Below, piece by piece: positions 17,399-27,600 of a DNA stretch of 64,000 nucleotides. The translations under genes were made by a program, and so were the position numbers. The DNA comes from Olleya sp. Hel_I_94 (GTDB taxonomy: Bacteria; Bacteroidota; Bacteroidia; Flavobacteriales; Flavobacteriaceae). Where the stretch lies: the NCBI RefSeq assembly GCF_007827365.1, contig NZ_VISI01000002.1, positions 315,001 through 379,000 of the forward strand, written 5' to 3'. The notes below the pieces were generated by a model. That model was not told the origin of the DNA. It did no database searches and saw nothing but the letters and a program-made list of their open reading frames with translations. How positions within the stretch are numbered: the stretch's first letter is position 1; each line of letters begins with the position of its first letter.

Positions 17399-18046
17399 AT
17401 GGAAAAAGACTTAAGTAATTATAGAAAATCTTACGAAAAAGGAGCACTATTATTAGAAGATACTCCGGAAAATCCGATTGAGCTTTTTAGATCTTGGTTT
17501 AATGAAGTCGATAATTTTTTTCCACAAGATGAAACTAATGCCATGACTATATCTACTATTGGTACAGACGGTTTTCCTAAAAGTAGAGTAGTGTTACTTA
17601 AAAAATTCACTTATGAAGGTTTTATATTTTATACAAACTATGAGAGTGAAAAAGGTAAAGCTATCCAACATAACCCTAATGTTTGTCTTTCATTTTTTTG
17701 GCATGGAGCAGAACGTCAAATTATAATTAAAGGACAAACAGAAAAAATTGCTGCAAATTTAAGCGATGGTTATTTTGAGTCACGACCAAGAGGTAGTCAA
17801 TTAGGAGCAATAGTATCTAAACAAAGTAGTGTAGTGGCTAGTAGGCAAGTGTTAGAGGATGATTTAAGAAGATTAGAGGAAGAATATCAAAATAAAGACA
17901 TACAACGACCTGAATATTGGGGAGGTTATATAGTTAAGCCTGTGTCAATGGAGTTTTGGCAAGGTAGACCTAATAGATTGCATGATCGCGTAGTTTACAC
18001 CTTAGATTTGGATTTTAATTGGGTAAAAAATCGTTTATGTCCATAA
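17399..18046 (+). CDS. pdxH: Pyridoxamine 5'-phosphate oxidase
   Basis: It oxidises pyridoxine or pyridoxamine phosphate to pyridoxal phosphate with FMN. The 215-residue protein shows SRVVLLKKFTYEGFIFYTNY (about 61-80), FFWHGAERQIIIKG (about 97-110), the SRPRGSQLGAIVSKQSS segment (about 126-142) and the C-terminal EFWQGRPNRLHDR motif that binds FMN and substrate. It is a single gene, 140 bases after rnz. Confidence 0.96.
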   Translation: MEKDLSNYRKSYEKGALLLEDTPENPIELFRSWFNEVDNFFPQDETNAMTISTIGTDGFPKSRVVLLKKFTYEGFIFYTNYESEKGKAIQHNPNVCLSFFWHGAERQIIIKGQTEKIAANLSDGYFESRPRGSQLGAIVSKQSSVVASRQVLEDDLRRLEEEYQNKDIQRPEYWGGYIVKPVSMEFWQGRPNRLHDRVVYTLDLDFNWVKNRLCP

Positions 18047-18055
18047 AATAATCGC

Positions 18056-18082
18056 TGAAATACATGTAAATTATGTATTTCA
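18056..18082 (+). terminator. Hairpin after pdxH
   Basis: TGAAATACAT pairs with ATGTATTTCA (10 bp) around a 7-base loop, ten bases after the pdxH stop. No T-run follows, so termination would be weak or factor-dependent. Confidence 0.35.
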
Positions 18083-18168
18083 TCGACAAAACGCATAGTA
18101 CTTCGTTAAAAAGCATGTTTTTCATCGATTTTAACATTTCTTTAACAGTTTAATAGACTAAGCTATTA

Positions 18169-18176
18169 TATTTTTG
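18169..18176 (+). promoter_or_regulatory. -7 box of the CAP lipoprotein gene
   Basis: TATTTTTG matches TAnnTTTG, 30 bases before the ATG. The copy of TTTCATCGAT at 18120-18129 lies just above the -33 position; no clear TTG at -33. Confidence 0.5.
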
Positions 18177-18206
18177 GAGTCCCAGATAACCTTAACTCCT
18201 TAAAAA

Positions 18207-18698
18207 ATGAGAAAAATTACTAGCCTACTTATTGTTTTTTGCATTGCAATTTCTTTAACATCCTGTTCTACAGATACAATGGATGAAACTTTTGAAGACT
18301 CTAGCGTTTTAGTTATTCCTGATGCTAAACCTATTGAAATTGAAATTTTAGAATTAATTAATCAACACAGGATTAGTCTTGGTTTAAATACTTTAGACAA
18401 TCTTAATATTATTAAGGGTCAAGCATTTTCTCATACTGATTATATGGTTAATATTAATGAAGTAAACCACGATAATTTTTATAGCAGAAAAAACTATTTA
18501 GTAAATAATGCAAACGCTTTAAAAGTTTCAGAAAACGTTGCTTATGGTTTTTCAAGTGCAAGTTCAGTAGTAAACGCATGGTTGAATAGTGATGGTCATA
18601 AAAGGACTATTGAAGGTGATTTTACAGATTTTGATATATCTGCAGAGTTAGATGAAAACAACAAATGGTACTTTACAAATATTTTTGTAAAGAAATAA
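18207..18698 (+). CDS. CAP-domain (SCP/PR1-like) lipoprotein
   Basis: This 163-residue protein has a lipoprotein signal (MRKITSLLIVFCIAISLTSC) and one CAP domain from about residue 45. The first helix region is ILELINQHRISLGLNTL; the two CAP signatures are represented by KVSENVAYGF and NAWLNSDGHKRTI. Histidines in SHTDYMV and SDGHK match the shallow CAP metal site. The family includes extracellular proteins with varied, often unknown, binding roles. It stands alone between a -7 box and a terminator. Confidence 0.88.
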   Translation: MRKITSLLIVFCIAISLTSCSTDTMDETFEDSSVLVIPDAKPIEIEILELINQHRISLGLNTLDNLNIIKGQAFSHTDYMVNINEVNHDNFYSRKNYLVNNANALKVSENVAYGFSSASSVVNAWLNSDGHKRTIEGDFTDFDISAELDENNKWYFTNIFVKK

Positions 18699-18715
18699 AA
18701 ACTAGTAAACATATA

Positions 18716-18752
18716 TAAAAAGGCCTTTCTAAATTAGAAAGGCTTTTTTTTT
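18716..18752. terminator. Bidirectional terminator
   Basis: GCCTTTCTA (18723-18731) pairs with TAGAAAGGC (18735-18743), with A-rich sequence before and nine T residues after. It separates the CAP gene from the leftward giant-protein operon. Confidence 0.93.
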
Positions 18753-20697
18753 ATTTATACTGATTGGTAATTATAAACTTAGATCGTCTATTAAACTCAT
18801 GTTCTTCATCAGAGCATTTAACTCCGTTGGTACATTTGTTAAGTATTTGTGACTCTCCATAACCAATAGCACTTTGTATACGATCGTTTTCAATACCTCT
18901 AGAGTACAAGTAATCTCTTGTTGATTTAGCACGTCTATCTGATAGCTTAAGGTTATAAGCATCACGACCACGACTGTCTGCATGAGACTCTATTTTAATA
19001 ATCATCCTTGGATGCTCTCTCATTACTGCAACAATATTTTCTAATTCGTATGCAGCATCAGATCTTATAAATGACTTATCATAATCAAAGTAAATAGGAT
19101 TGATTACAATTTCATTATCGATAATTAATGGTTTTAAATATAAATCAATTTCAGTATTTTCTCCGTTAACTGGAGTTGTAGTAAATTCTTTGGTATCAGG
19201 TCTATACACAACACGTTCTGCCATAACAGTAAATGTTTTATCACAATCTACTTCTTTAAATTCATACTTACCATCGTTTTCTGTAAAATAAGTATCTAGG
19301 ACTTTACCATTAGCATCCAATATCACAACTCTAACTTTATCTAAAGGTTCTTTAGTTAAATCGTCATAAGCAATTCCAGAAACAGTTTGATTACATTGGT
19401 ATTTACCAAAAGCATAAATATCATCTCCACCTTGACCACCTTCTCGATTAGAAGACAAGTAACCTGTTTGAGTTTCGTTGTCAATAAAAAAACAGAAGTC
19501 ATCGTATGGACTATTAAATGGTGCACCTAAGTTTTTAATGTAAACTTGAGTGGTATCATTTTTTTTAATTTTTAATAAGTTACTTTCAAAAATATCAAGT
19601 AAACCAAGGTTTAAGTTTGCATCACTAGAAAAATACAGTGTAGAATCCTTGGCTACAAATGGAAACTTTTCATTCCCTTCAGTATTTATTTCAGGACCTA
19701 AATTAACAGGTGTACCATAGCTACCATCATTTTTAATTGCTACTTTATACAAATCAGTTTGTCCAAATCCACCACCCATATCAGAAACAAAATATAGTGT
19801 TTTGTTATCAGGACTCAGCGCAGGAGCTCCACATGAATACGAATCTTTATTAAAAGGTAATTCGGTTACATTAGTCCAGGTACTTCCAGATAATGTTGCT
19901 TTGTATATTTTTAAAAAAGAAGTCCCTTCTTTAGAGTACTTTCTTTTTTCTTTTTTATTTACATTGTTTCTAGTAAAGTACATAGTTTTACCATCGTTAG
20001 TAATAGTTACTAACCCTTCATGGTCATCTTTTGTATTTACCGTAGCGTTTAGTTTTTTTGAATCGTTAAAAGATTTAATAGCATTTTCAATTTTTATATC
20101 AGCTTCAAAAATATTTAAGAAAGGTTCGTTATTCCAATCGTATAATTCATTTTCATCTGTGATAGAATCTTTAACCCAAGTAGAGTAGTAGTATAACTTA
20201 TCTTTAAACTCATAACCTCCAAAATCTGAATATCTGGTATTAATAGGAAGGTTTTCAAGTTCGACATATACCTTCTCTGTATTAGTTAATTGATTGTAGT
20301 TTTCAATATTAAAGTTGTCAATATTTTTAATACGATTATCCTTTTTGTTTTTATTATTAAACGTTCTTAAATAGTCGTTTGCTAATTCGTATTTTTTTTG
20401 ACTTCTTAAAGTTTGTACATATTTATATATGTATTCAGTATCGATAGAAGGATATTTGTTTATGGCTTTATTATACCAAAATTCTGCTTTTTCAAGCTTA
20501 CTAATATTGAAATAGCAGTCACCAATTCTTTTCAATATATGTTCTGTACTATCTTCTTTTTTGATTGCTTCCTTATACAGCTCTGCAGCTTTTTCATAAG
20601 AAAAATCTCTAAAAAAGTTATCTGCAACTTTAGTTTGTGCAACAGCTTGTTGTACAAATAAAAATAAAATAAGATATGCGGTTATTTTCATTTTCAT
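18751..20697 (-). CDS. OmpA-family protein with TPR, beta-propeller and regulatory domains (PorE-like)
   Basis: The ATG at 20697 gives a signal peptide (MKMKITAYLILFLFVQQAVAQ) ending in AQ, with no lipobox. The order is TPR helices (about 25-130), then PD40/WD40-like blades with DHEGLVTITNDGKTMYFT, GAPALSPDNKTLYFVSD and KDSTLYFSSD (about 170-430). A carboxypeptidase-regulatory-like Ig domain follows (about 435-520). The OmpA peptidoglycan-binding domain (about 530-648) has YFDYDKSFIRSDAAYEL and IKIESHADSRGRDAYN. This is the domain order described for the T9SS component PorE; flavobacteria carry several paralogs. It is encoded right after the PorP/SprF gene, so it probably anchors or supports that secretion unit. 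Confidence 0.85.
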   Translation of the reverse strand: MKMKITAYLILFLFVQQAVAQTKVADNFFRDFSYEKAAELYKEAIKKEDSTEHILKRIGDCYFNISKLEKAEFWYNKAINKYPSIDTEYIYKYVQTLRSQKKYELANDYLRTFNNKNKKDNRIKNIDNFNIENYNQLTNTEKVYVELENLPINTRYSDFGGYEFKDKLYYYSTWVKDSITDENELYDWNNEPFLNIFEADIKIENAIKSFNDSKKLNATVNTKDDHEGLVTITNDGKTMYFTRNNVNKKEKRKYSKEGTSFLKIYKATLSGSTWTNVTELPFNKDSYSCGAPALSPDNKTLYFVSDMGGGFGQTDLYKVAIKNDGSYGTPVNLGPEINTEGNEKFPFVAKDSTLYFSSDANLNLGLLDIFESNLLKIKKNDTTQVYIKNLGAPFNSPYDDFCFFIDNETQTGYLSSNREGGQGGDDIYAFGKYQCNQTVSGIAYDDLTKEPLDKVRVVILDANGKVLDTYFTENDGKYEFKEVDCDKTFTVMAERVVYRPDTKEFTTTPVNGENTEIDLYLKPLIIDNEIVINPIYFDYDKSFIRSDAAYELENIVAVMREHPRMIIKIESHADSRGRDAYNLKLSDRRAKSTRDYLYSRGIENDRIQSAIGYGESQILNKCTNGVKCSDEEHEFNRRSKFIITNQYK

Positions 20698-20698
20698 T

Positions 20699-21646
20699 TT
20701 AAAAATATCTTGGTGATTTAACACGTTTTGTAGGTTTAAAGACTTCAAACATTAATAATATTTCATGCGTTCCTCCAGTGTACGGTCTTAGATCTGTTAT
20801 ATAATGCTCATAGGCATAACCAATTCTCATTTGAGGTGATACCTGAAAATCTGCCAACGCACCAATAGTTGATGTATCTCTATTATATCTATAACTTCCA
20901 CCAATCCAAAACTTTTCGTCAAATAGTAAATGTGCACTTAGGTCAAATGATACAGGAGCACCATTAGTTAATTTAACTAATGCAGATGGTTTAAGTTTAG
21001 TAGATTCATTTAATTCAAATACATAACCAGCAGTTAAATAATACCCAACACGCTCTAAAGCGATGTAGTCTACTTCTGGATCTAAAGCACTTTCGTTATA
21101 ATCTGTATTCAATATTCTTGGAGCAGATAAACCAACGTACCATTTGTTTTGATGTAAATAAGCACCAACACCAACATTTGGGTTCCATCTATTTGTAAAA
21201 TTACTAAAGAAAGGGTCTATCGCTACTGTTGGATCATCTAGAAAACCTTCTTGGTCTAGGTTATAATGAGTAAATCCAGCTTTTAAACCAAATGCCAATT
21301 TTGTTTTTTCAGAAAGCTCAATAGTGTAAGAAAAATCACCATAGGCATAAACAAAATTTTCGTAACCTAATTCGTCATTAATAATAGATAGTCCTAAACC
21401 TATTTTCTCATTTTTTAATGGCGCATGTATAGAAACCGTTGATGTTGTTGGAGCACCAGCTAATCCAACCCATTGACTTCTATGTAGACCTACCACACTA
21501 ATAGTTTCTCTACTTCCAGCATATGCTGGATTTATTGAAATAGTATTAAACATGTATTGCGAAAATTGGGGCAACTGTTGTGCTAATAGTTGTGCTGAAC
21601 TACATATAAACACTAGAGCAATACTGAATATATTTATTTTTTTCAT
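20699..21646 (-). CDS. PorP/SprF-family outer-membrane protein
   Basis: This 315-residue protein has a signal peptide (MKKINIFSIALVFICSSAQ, then LLAQ). The family opening QLPQFSQYMFNTISINPAYA runs into GSRETISVVGLHRSQWVGL, followed by amphipathic strands of an outer-membrane barrel. Members such as SprF are needed for secretion of a specific partner bearing a type B sorting domain, and their gene usually lies directly downstream of the cargo gene. Here the giant protein gene ends 9 bases upstream, so this is very likely its dedicated secretion partner. Its stop codon lies next to the start of the OmpA-family gene. Confidence 0.93.
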   Translation of the reverse strand: MKKINIFSIALVFICSSAQLLAQQLPQFSQYMFNTISINPAYAGSRETISVVGLHRSQWVGLAGAPTTSTVSIHAPLKNEKIGLGLSIINDELGYENFVYAYGDFSYTIELSEKTKLAFGLKAGFTHYNLDQEGFLDDPTVAIDPFFSNFTNRWNPNVGVGAYLHQNKWYVGLSAPRILNTDYNESALDPEVDYIALERVGYYLTAGYVFELNESTKLKPSALVKLTNGAPVSFDLSAHLLFDEKFWIGGSYRYNRDTSTIGALADFQVSPQMRIGYAYEHYITDLRPYTGGTHEILLMFEVFKPTKRVKSPRYF

Positions 21647-21655
21647 TTATAATCG

Positions 21656-24600
21656 TTATTTAGTTCCTAAATAAAGAGGACCAGCTAATGGTTTAATACC
21701 ACTATCTTTTATATCTATTACGTAATAATATGTTCCGTTTGGTAACCTTCCTGCAGATCCTACTGAACCGCTTGGGCTTTGACCATTCCAATTGTTTTGG
21801 TAATCTCTAGATTCGTAAACAATATCTCCAAATCGGTTAAAGATTTTTATGTCGATAATAAATCCACATTCTTCAACACCACCTACAGTGAAAAATTCGT
21901 TATAAGCATCACCATTTGGTGTTACAGCTTTAGAAATTTTTAAATCATCTTCACCACATGGTAAAACGGTACAATCATCATGAATAGTTATTGTTAATTC
22001 GAAAGTATTTAAACAACCGTTATTTAAAGTAGTGTAAGTGAATACATAATCACCAAGCTCAACTTCTAATGGGTCAAAAATACCATCTATTATTGTAACA
22101 CCTTCAGTAACTGCAACCCATTCTATAGTGTTATCCGAAACTTCTGGTAAATAATCATATAAATCAATTAAACCATCTTCGATACATTTTTCACCTTCTA
22201 AAGGTGTTGTAAAGTTTTCTGTTATCACATTAATTGTATGAGTAATCACATTTTCATTTCCACAATCATCGGTAGCAGTCCATGTCCAAATGATATCATA
22301 AATCTCTTCTTCACCAGTAAATGTAGTTGTTTCGTTAAATTCAACTGTGACTGGGTTTAAAGAACAAGTGTCTTCAAAGTCTAATTGTGGTACCTCTGGT
22401 ACATTAGAACATATTACACTACTTGGTAAATCTAATGTACTTAATAATGCTGGACCAGTTGTGTCTTCTAGAGTAAGTGTAGCAGTTAACTGAGAAGTGT
22501 TACCACAATCATCAGCTACAGTATAAGTAACAGTAATAGTACCACTAGTACCACAAGTTGACACTAAGTTAGCAAAGTCGTAATCAGACGTTACAGTATT
22601 AGTTGGATCAACATCACAAGTATCAGTACCACAAGATTGAAGCGCAGTCATGTTTTCTGTATTCCAAGCATCAGCAATTGTTTGGTTATCTGTTCCACCA
22701 CATTCGATAGTTTCATCAATCACAGTACAAGCAGTTAAGTCAGGACCAGTTGTGTCTTCTAGAGTAAGAGTAGCAGTTAACTGAGAAGTGTTACCACAAT
22801 CATCAGCTACAGTATAAGTAACAGTAATTGTACCACTAGCACCACACGTTGATACTAAGTTAGCAAAGTCGTAATCAGACGTTACAGTATTAGTTGGATC
22901 AACATCACAAGTATCAGTACCACAAGATTGAAGCGCAGTCATGTTTTCTGCATTCCAAGCATCAGCAATTGTTTGGTTATCTGTTCCACCACATTCGATA
23001 GTTTCATCAATCACAGTACAAGCAGTTAAGTCAGGACCAGTTGTGTCTTCTAGAGTAAGTGTAGCAGTTAACTGAGAAGTGTTACCACAATCATCAGCTA
23101 CAGTATAAGTAACAGTAATTGTACCACTAGCACCACAAGTTGACACTAAGTTAGCAAAGTCGTAATCAGACGTTACAGTATTAGTTGGATCAACATCACA
23201 AGTATCAGTACCACAAGATTGAAGCGCAGTCATGTTTTCTGCATTCCAAGCATCAGCAATTGTTTGGTTATCTGTTCCACCACATTCGATAGTTTCATCA
23301 ATCACAGTACAAGCAGTTAAGTCAGGACCAGTTGTGTCTTCTAGAGTAAGTGTAGCAGTTAACTGAGAAGTGTTACCACAATCATCAGCTACAGTATAAG
23401 TAACAGTAATTGTACCACTAGCACCACAAGTTGATACTAAGTTAGCAAAGTCGTAATCAGACGTTACAGTATTAGTTGGATCAACATCACAAGTATCAGT
23501 ACCACAAGATTGAAGCGCAGTCATGTTTTCTGCATTCCAAGCATCAGCAATTGTTTGGTTATCTGTTCCACCACATTCGATAGTTTCATCAATCACAGTA
23601 CAAGCAGTTAAGTCAGGACCAGTTGTGTCTTCTATTGTGATTGTAGCAGTATAAATACTAAAGTTTCCAGTAGCATCCGTAAGAGTATAAGTTACTAGGA
23701 TTGTTCCACTATTTCCACATGTAGATATTAGATTATTATAATCGAAATCAGATGTAACTTCTATATTATCATCACAAGCATCAGTAGCACAATTCTCTAA
23801 AGCTAATATGTTAGCATTATCCCAATTTGTTGCTAGTTCTAAGTTATTATCTCCATTACATTCGATAGTCTCATCTAGTATTTCACAAGTAGAGGTATCA
23901 GGAGGAGTAATATCTTCTATTAATTCAGTTGTTATTTGATCAGTATTAGTCACTATTTCACCATTAACAATTATAACAGCATTTACTGTTGCTATATTAG
24001 TTACTTCTGTAGCATCTATATCTATTTGAGTAACTAAATATGTCGCAGTATAGATCCAAGTTTCAGTTGGCTCTAAGATATTATTGTTGTTTAAGTCTCC
24101 AGATATTAATGAAATAGTTACCGCAGGAATAGCATTATCTAATAATGAATCCGTTATAATAATGTTACCTAATGAAACATTACCAGTGTTTGTAACAGTG
24201 AAAGTATAAGATATAGTTTCATCAATTTCAGTACATTCATTGTCATTATCATTATTGAAAACACCAGTTTTAACAATATTTATTGAGCCTGTTGGAGGAC
24301 AGAACATTACGTCTGTATTATTTTCATCAATCACGTAAGTATCATTAGCAGAAACTTCAGTGTTATTAAGAATCTCATTACTAGTTACTGTTACGGTGTT
24401 AGTAATTACACCAGCATCAATATCCGCTTGAGTTACGGTGTAGTTAGGAGCAGTAAAGATCCAAGTTTCCGTAGGTTCTAATACACCATTAGTGTTAGTA
24501 TCACCAGACAGGGTTACATCCGCAGTAATATCACCACCTAATAATGTATCGTTAATAGTTACTGTATTAATAGACACAGTACCAGTATTAGTCACAGTGA

Positions 24601-27600
24601 AAGTATATGTTACTTCACTATCTAAAGCAAGACACGCATCACCATTAGCAATAGCAGCCGACTTCACGATATTTAAACCAGATGTTGGATCACAGAAGGT
24701 AACGTCTGTATTATTTTCATCAATCACGTAAGTATCATTAGCAGAAACTTCAGTGTTATTAAGAATCTCATTACCAGTTACTGTTACGGTGTTAGTAATT
24801 ACACCAGCATCAATATCCGCTTGAGTTACGGTGTAGTTAGGAGCAGTAAAGATCCAAGTTTCCGTAGGTTCTAATACACCATTAGTGTTAGTATCACCAG
24901 ACAGGGTTACATCCGCAGTAATATCACCACCTAATAACGTATCGTTAATAGTTACTGTATTAATAGACACAGTACCAGTATTAGTCACAGTGAAAGTATA
25001 TGTTACTTCACTATCTAAAGCAAGACACGCATCACCATTAGCAATAGTTGCTGACTTCACGATATTTAAACCAGATGTTGGATCACAGAAGGTAACGTCT
25101 GTATTATTTTCATCAATCACGTAAGTATCATTAGCAGAAACTTCAGTGTTATTAAGAATCTCATTACCAGTTACTGTTACGGTGTTAGTAATTACACCAG
25201 CATCAATATCCGCTTGAGTTACGGTGTAGTTAGGAGCAGTAAAGATCCAAGTTTCCGTAGGTTCTAATACACCATTAGTGTTAGTATCACCAGACAGGGT
25301 TACATCCGCAGTAATATCACCACCTAATAACGTATCGTTAATAGTTACTGTATTAATAGACACAGTACCAGTATTAGTCACAGTGAAAGTATACGTTACT
25401 TCACTATCTAAAGCAAGACACGCATCACCATTAGCAATAGCAGCCGACTTCACGATATTTAAACCAGATGTTGGATCACAGAAGGTAACTTCTGTATTAT
25501 TTTCATCAATCACGTAAGTATCATTAGCAGAAACTTCAGTGTTATTAAGAATCTCATTACCAGTTACTGTTACGGTGTTAGTAATTACACCAGCATCAAT
25601 ATCCGCTTGAGTTACGGTGTAGTTAGGAGCAGTAAAGATCCAAGTTTCCGTAGGTTCTAATACACCATTAGTGTTAGTATCACCAGACAGGGTTACATCC
25701 GCAGTAATATCACCACCTAATAATGTATCGTTAATAGTTACTGTATTAATAGACACAGTACCAGTATTAGTCACAGTGAAAGTATATGTTACTTCACTAT
25801 CTAAAGCAAGACACGCATCACCATTAGCAATAGCAGCCGACTTCACGATATTTAAACCAGATGTTGGATCACAGAAGGTAACGTCTGTATTATTTTCATC
25901 AATCACGTAAGTATCATTAGCAGAAACTTCAGTGTTATTAAGAATCTCATTACCAGTTACTGTTACGGTGTTAGTAATTACACCAGCATCAATATCCGCT
26001 TGAGTTACGGTGTAGTTAGGAGCAGTAAAGATCCAAGTTTCCGTAGGTTCTAATACACCATTAGTGTTAGTATCACCAGACAGGGTTACATCCGCAGTAA
26101 TATCACCACCTAATAACGTATCGTTAATAGTTACTGTATTAATAGACACAGTACCAGTATTAGTCACAGTGAAAGTATATGTTACTTCACTATCTAAAGC
26201 AAGACACGCATCACCATTAGCAATAGTTGCTGACTTCACGATATTTAAACCAGATGTTGGATCACAGAAGGTAACGTCTGTATTATTTTCATCAATCACG
26301 TAAGTATCATTAGCAGAAACTTCAGTGTTATTAAGAATCTCATTACCAGTTACTGTTACGGTGTTAGTAATTACACCAGCATCAATATCCGCTTGAGTTA
26401 CGGTGTAGTTAGGAGCAGTAAAGATCCAAGTTTCCGTAGGTTCTAATACACCATTAGTGTTAGTATCACCAGACAGGGTTACATCCGCAGTAATATCACC
26501 ACCTAATAACGTATCGTTAATAGTTACTGTATTAATAGACACAGTACCAGTATTAGTCACAGTGAAAGTATACGTTACTTCACTATCTAAAGCAAGACAC
26601 GCATCACCATTAGCAATAGCAGCCGACTTCACGATATTTAAACCAGATGTTGGATCACAGAAGGTAACTTCTGTATTATTTTCATCAATCACGTAAGTAT
26701 CATTAGCAGAAACTTCAGTGTTATTAAGAATCTCATTACCAGTTACTGTTACGGTGTTAGTAATTACACCAGCATCAATATCCGCTTGAGTTACGGTGTA
26801 GTTAGGAGCAGTAAAGATCCAAGTTTCCGTAGGTTCTAATACACCATTAGTGTTAGTATCACCAGACAGGGTTACATCCGCAGTAATATCACCACCTAAT
26901 AACGTATCGTTAATAGTTACTGTATTAATAGACACAGTACCAGTATTAGTCACAGTGAAAGTATACGTTACTTCACTATCTAAAGCAAGACACGCATCAC
27001 CATTAGCAATAGCAGCCGACTTCACGATATTTAAACCAGATGTTGGATCACAGAAGGTAACTTCTGTATTATTTTCATCAATCACGTAAGTATCATTAGC
27101 AGAAACTTCAGTGTTATTAAGAATCTCATTACCAGTTACTGTTACGGTGTTAGTAATTACACCAGCATCAATATCCGCTTGAGTTACGGTGTAGTTAGGA
27201 GCAGTAAAGATCCAAGTTTCCGTAGGTTCTAATACACCATTAGTGTTAGTATCACCAGACAGGGTTACATCCGCAGTAATATCACCACCTAATAACGTAT
27301 CGTTAATAGTTACTGTATTAATAGACACAGTACCAGTATTAGTCACAGTGAAAGTATATGTTACTTCACTATCTAAAGCAAGACACGCATCACCATTAGC
27401 AATAGTTGCTGACTTCACGATATTTAAACCAGATGTTGGATCACAGAAGGTAACGTCTGTATTATTTTCATCAATCACGTAAGTATCATTAGCAGAAACT
27501 TCAGTGTTATTAAGAATCTCATTACCAGTTACTGTTACGGTGTTAGTAATTACACCAGCATCAATATCCGCTTGAGTTACGGTGTAGTTAGGAGCAGTAA

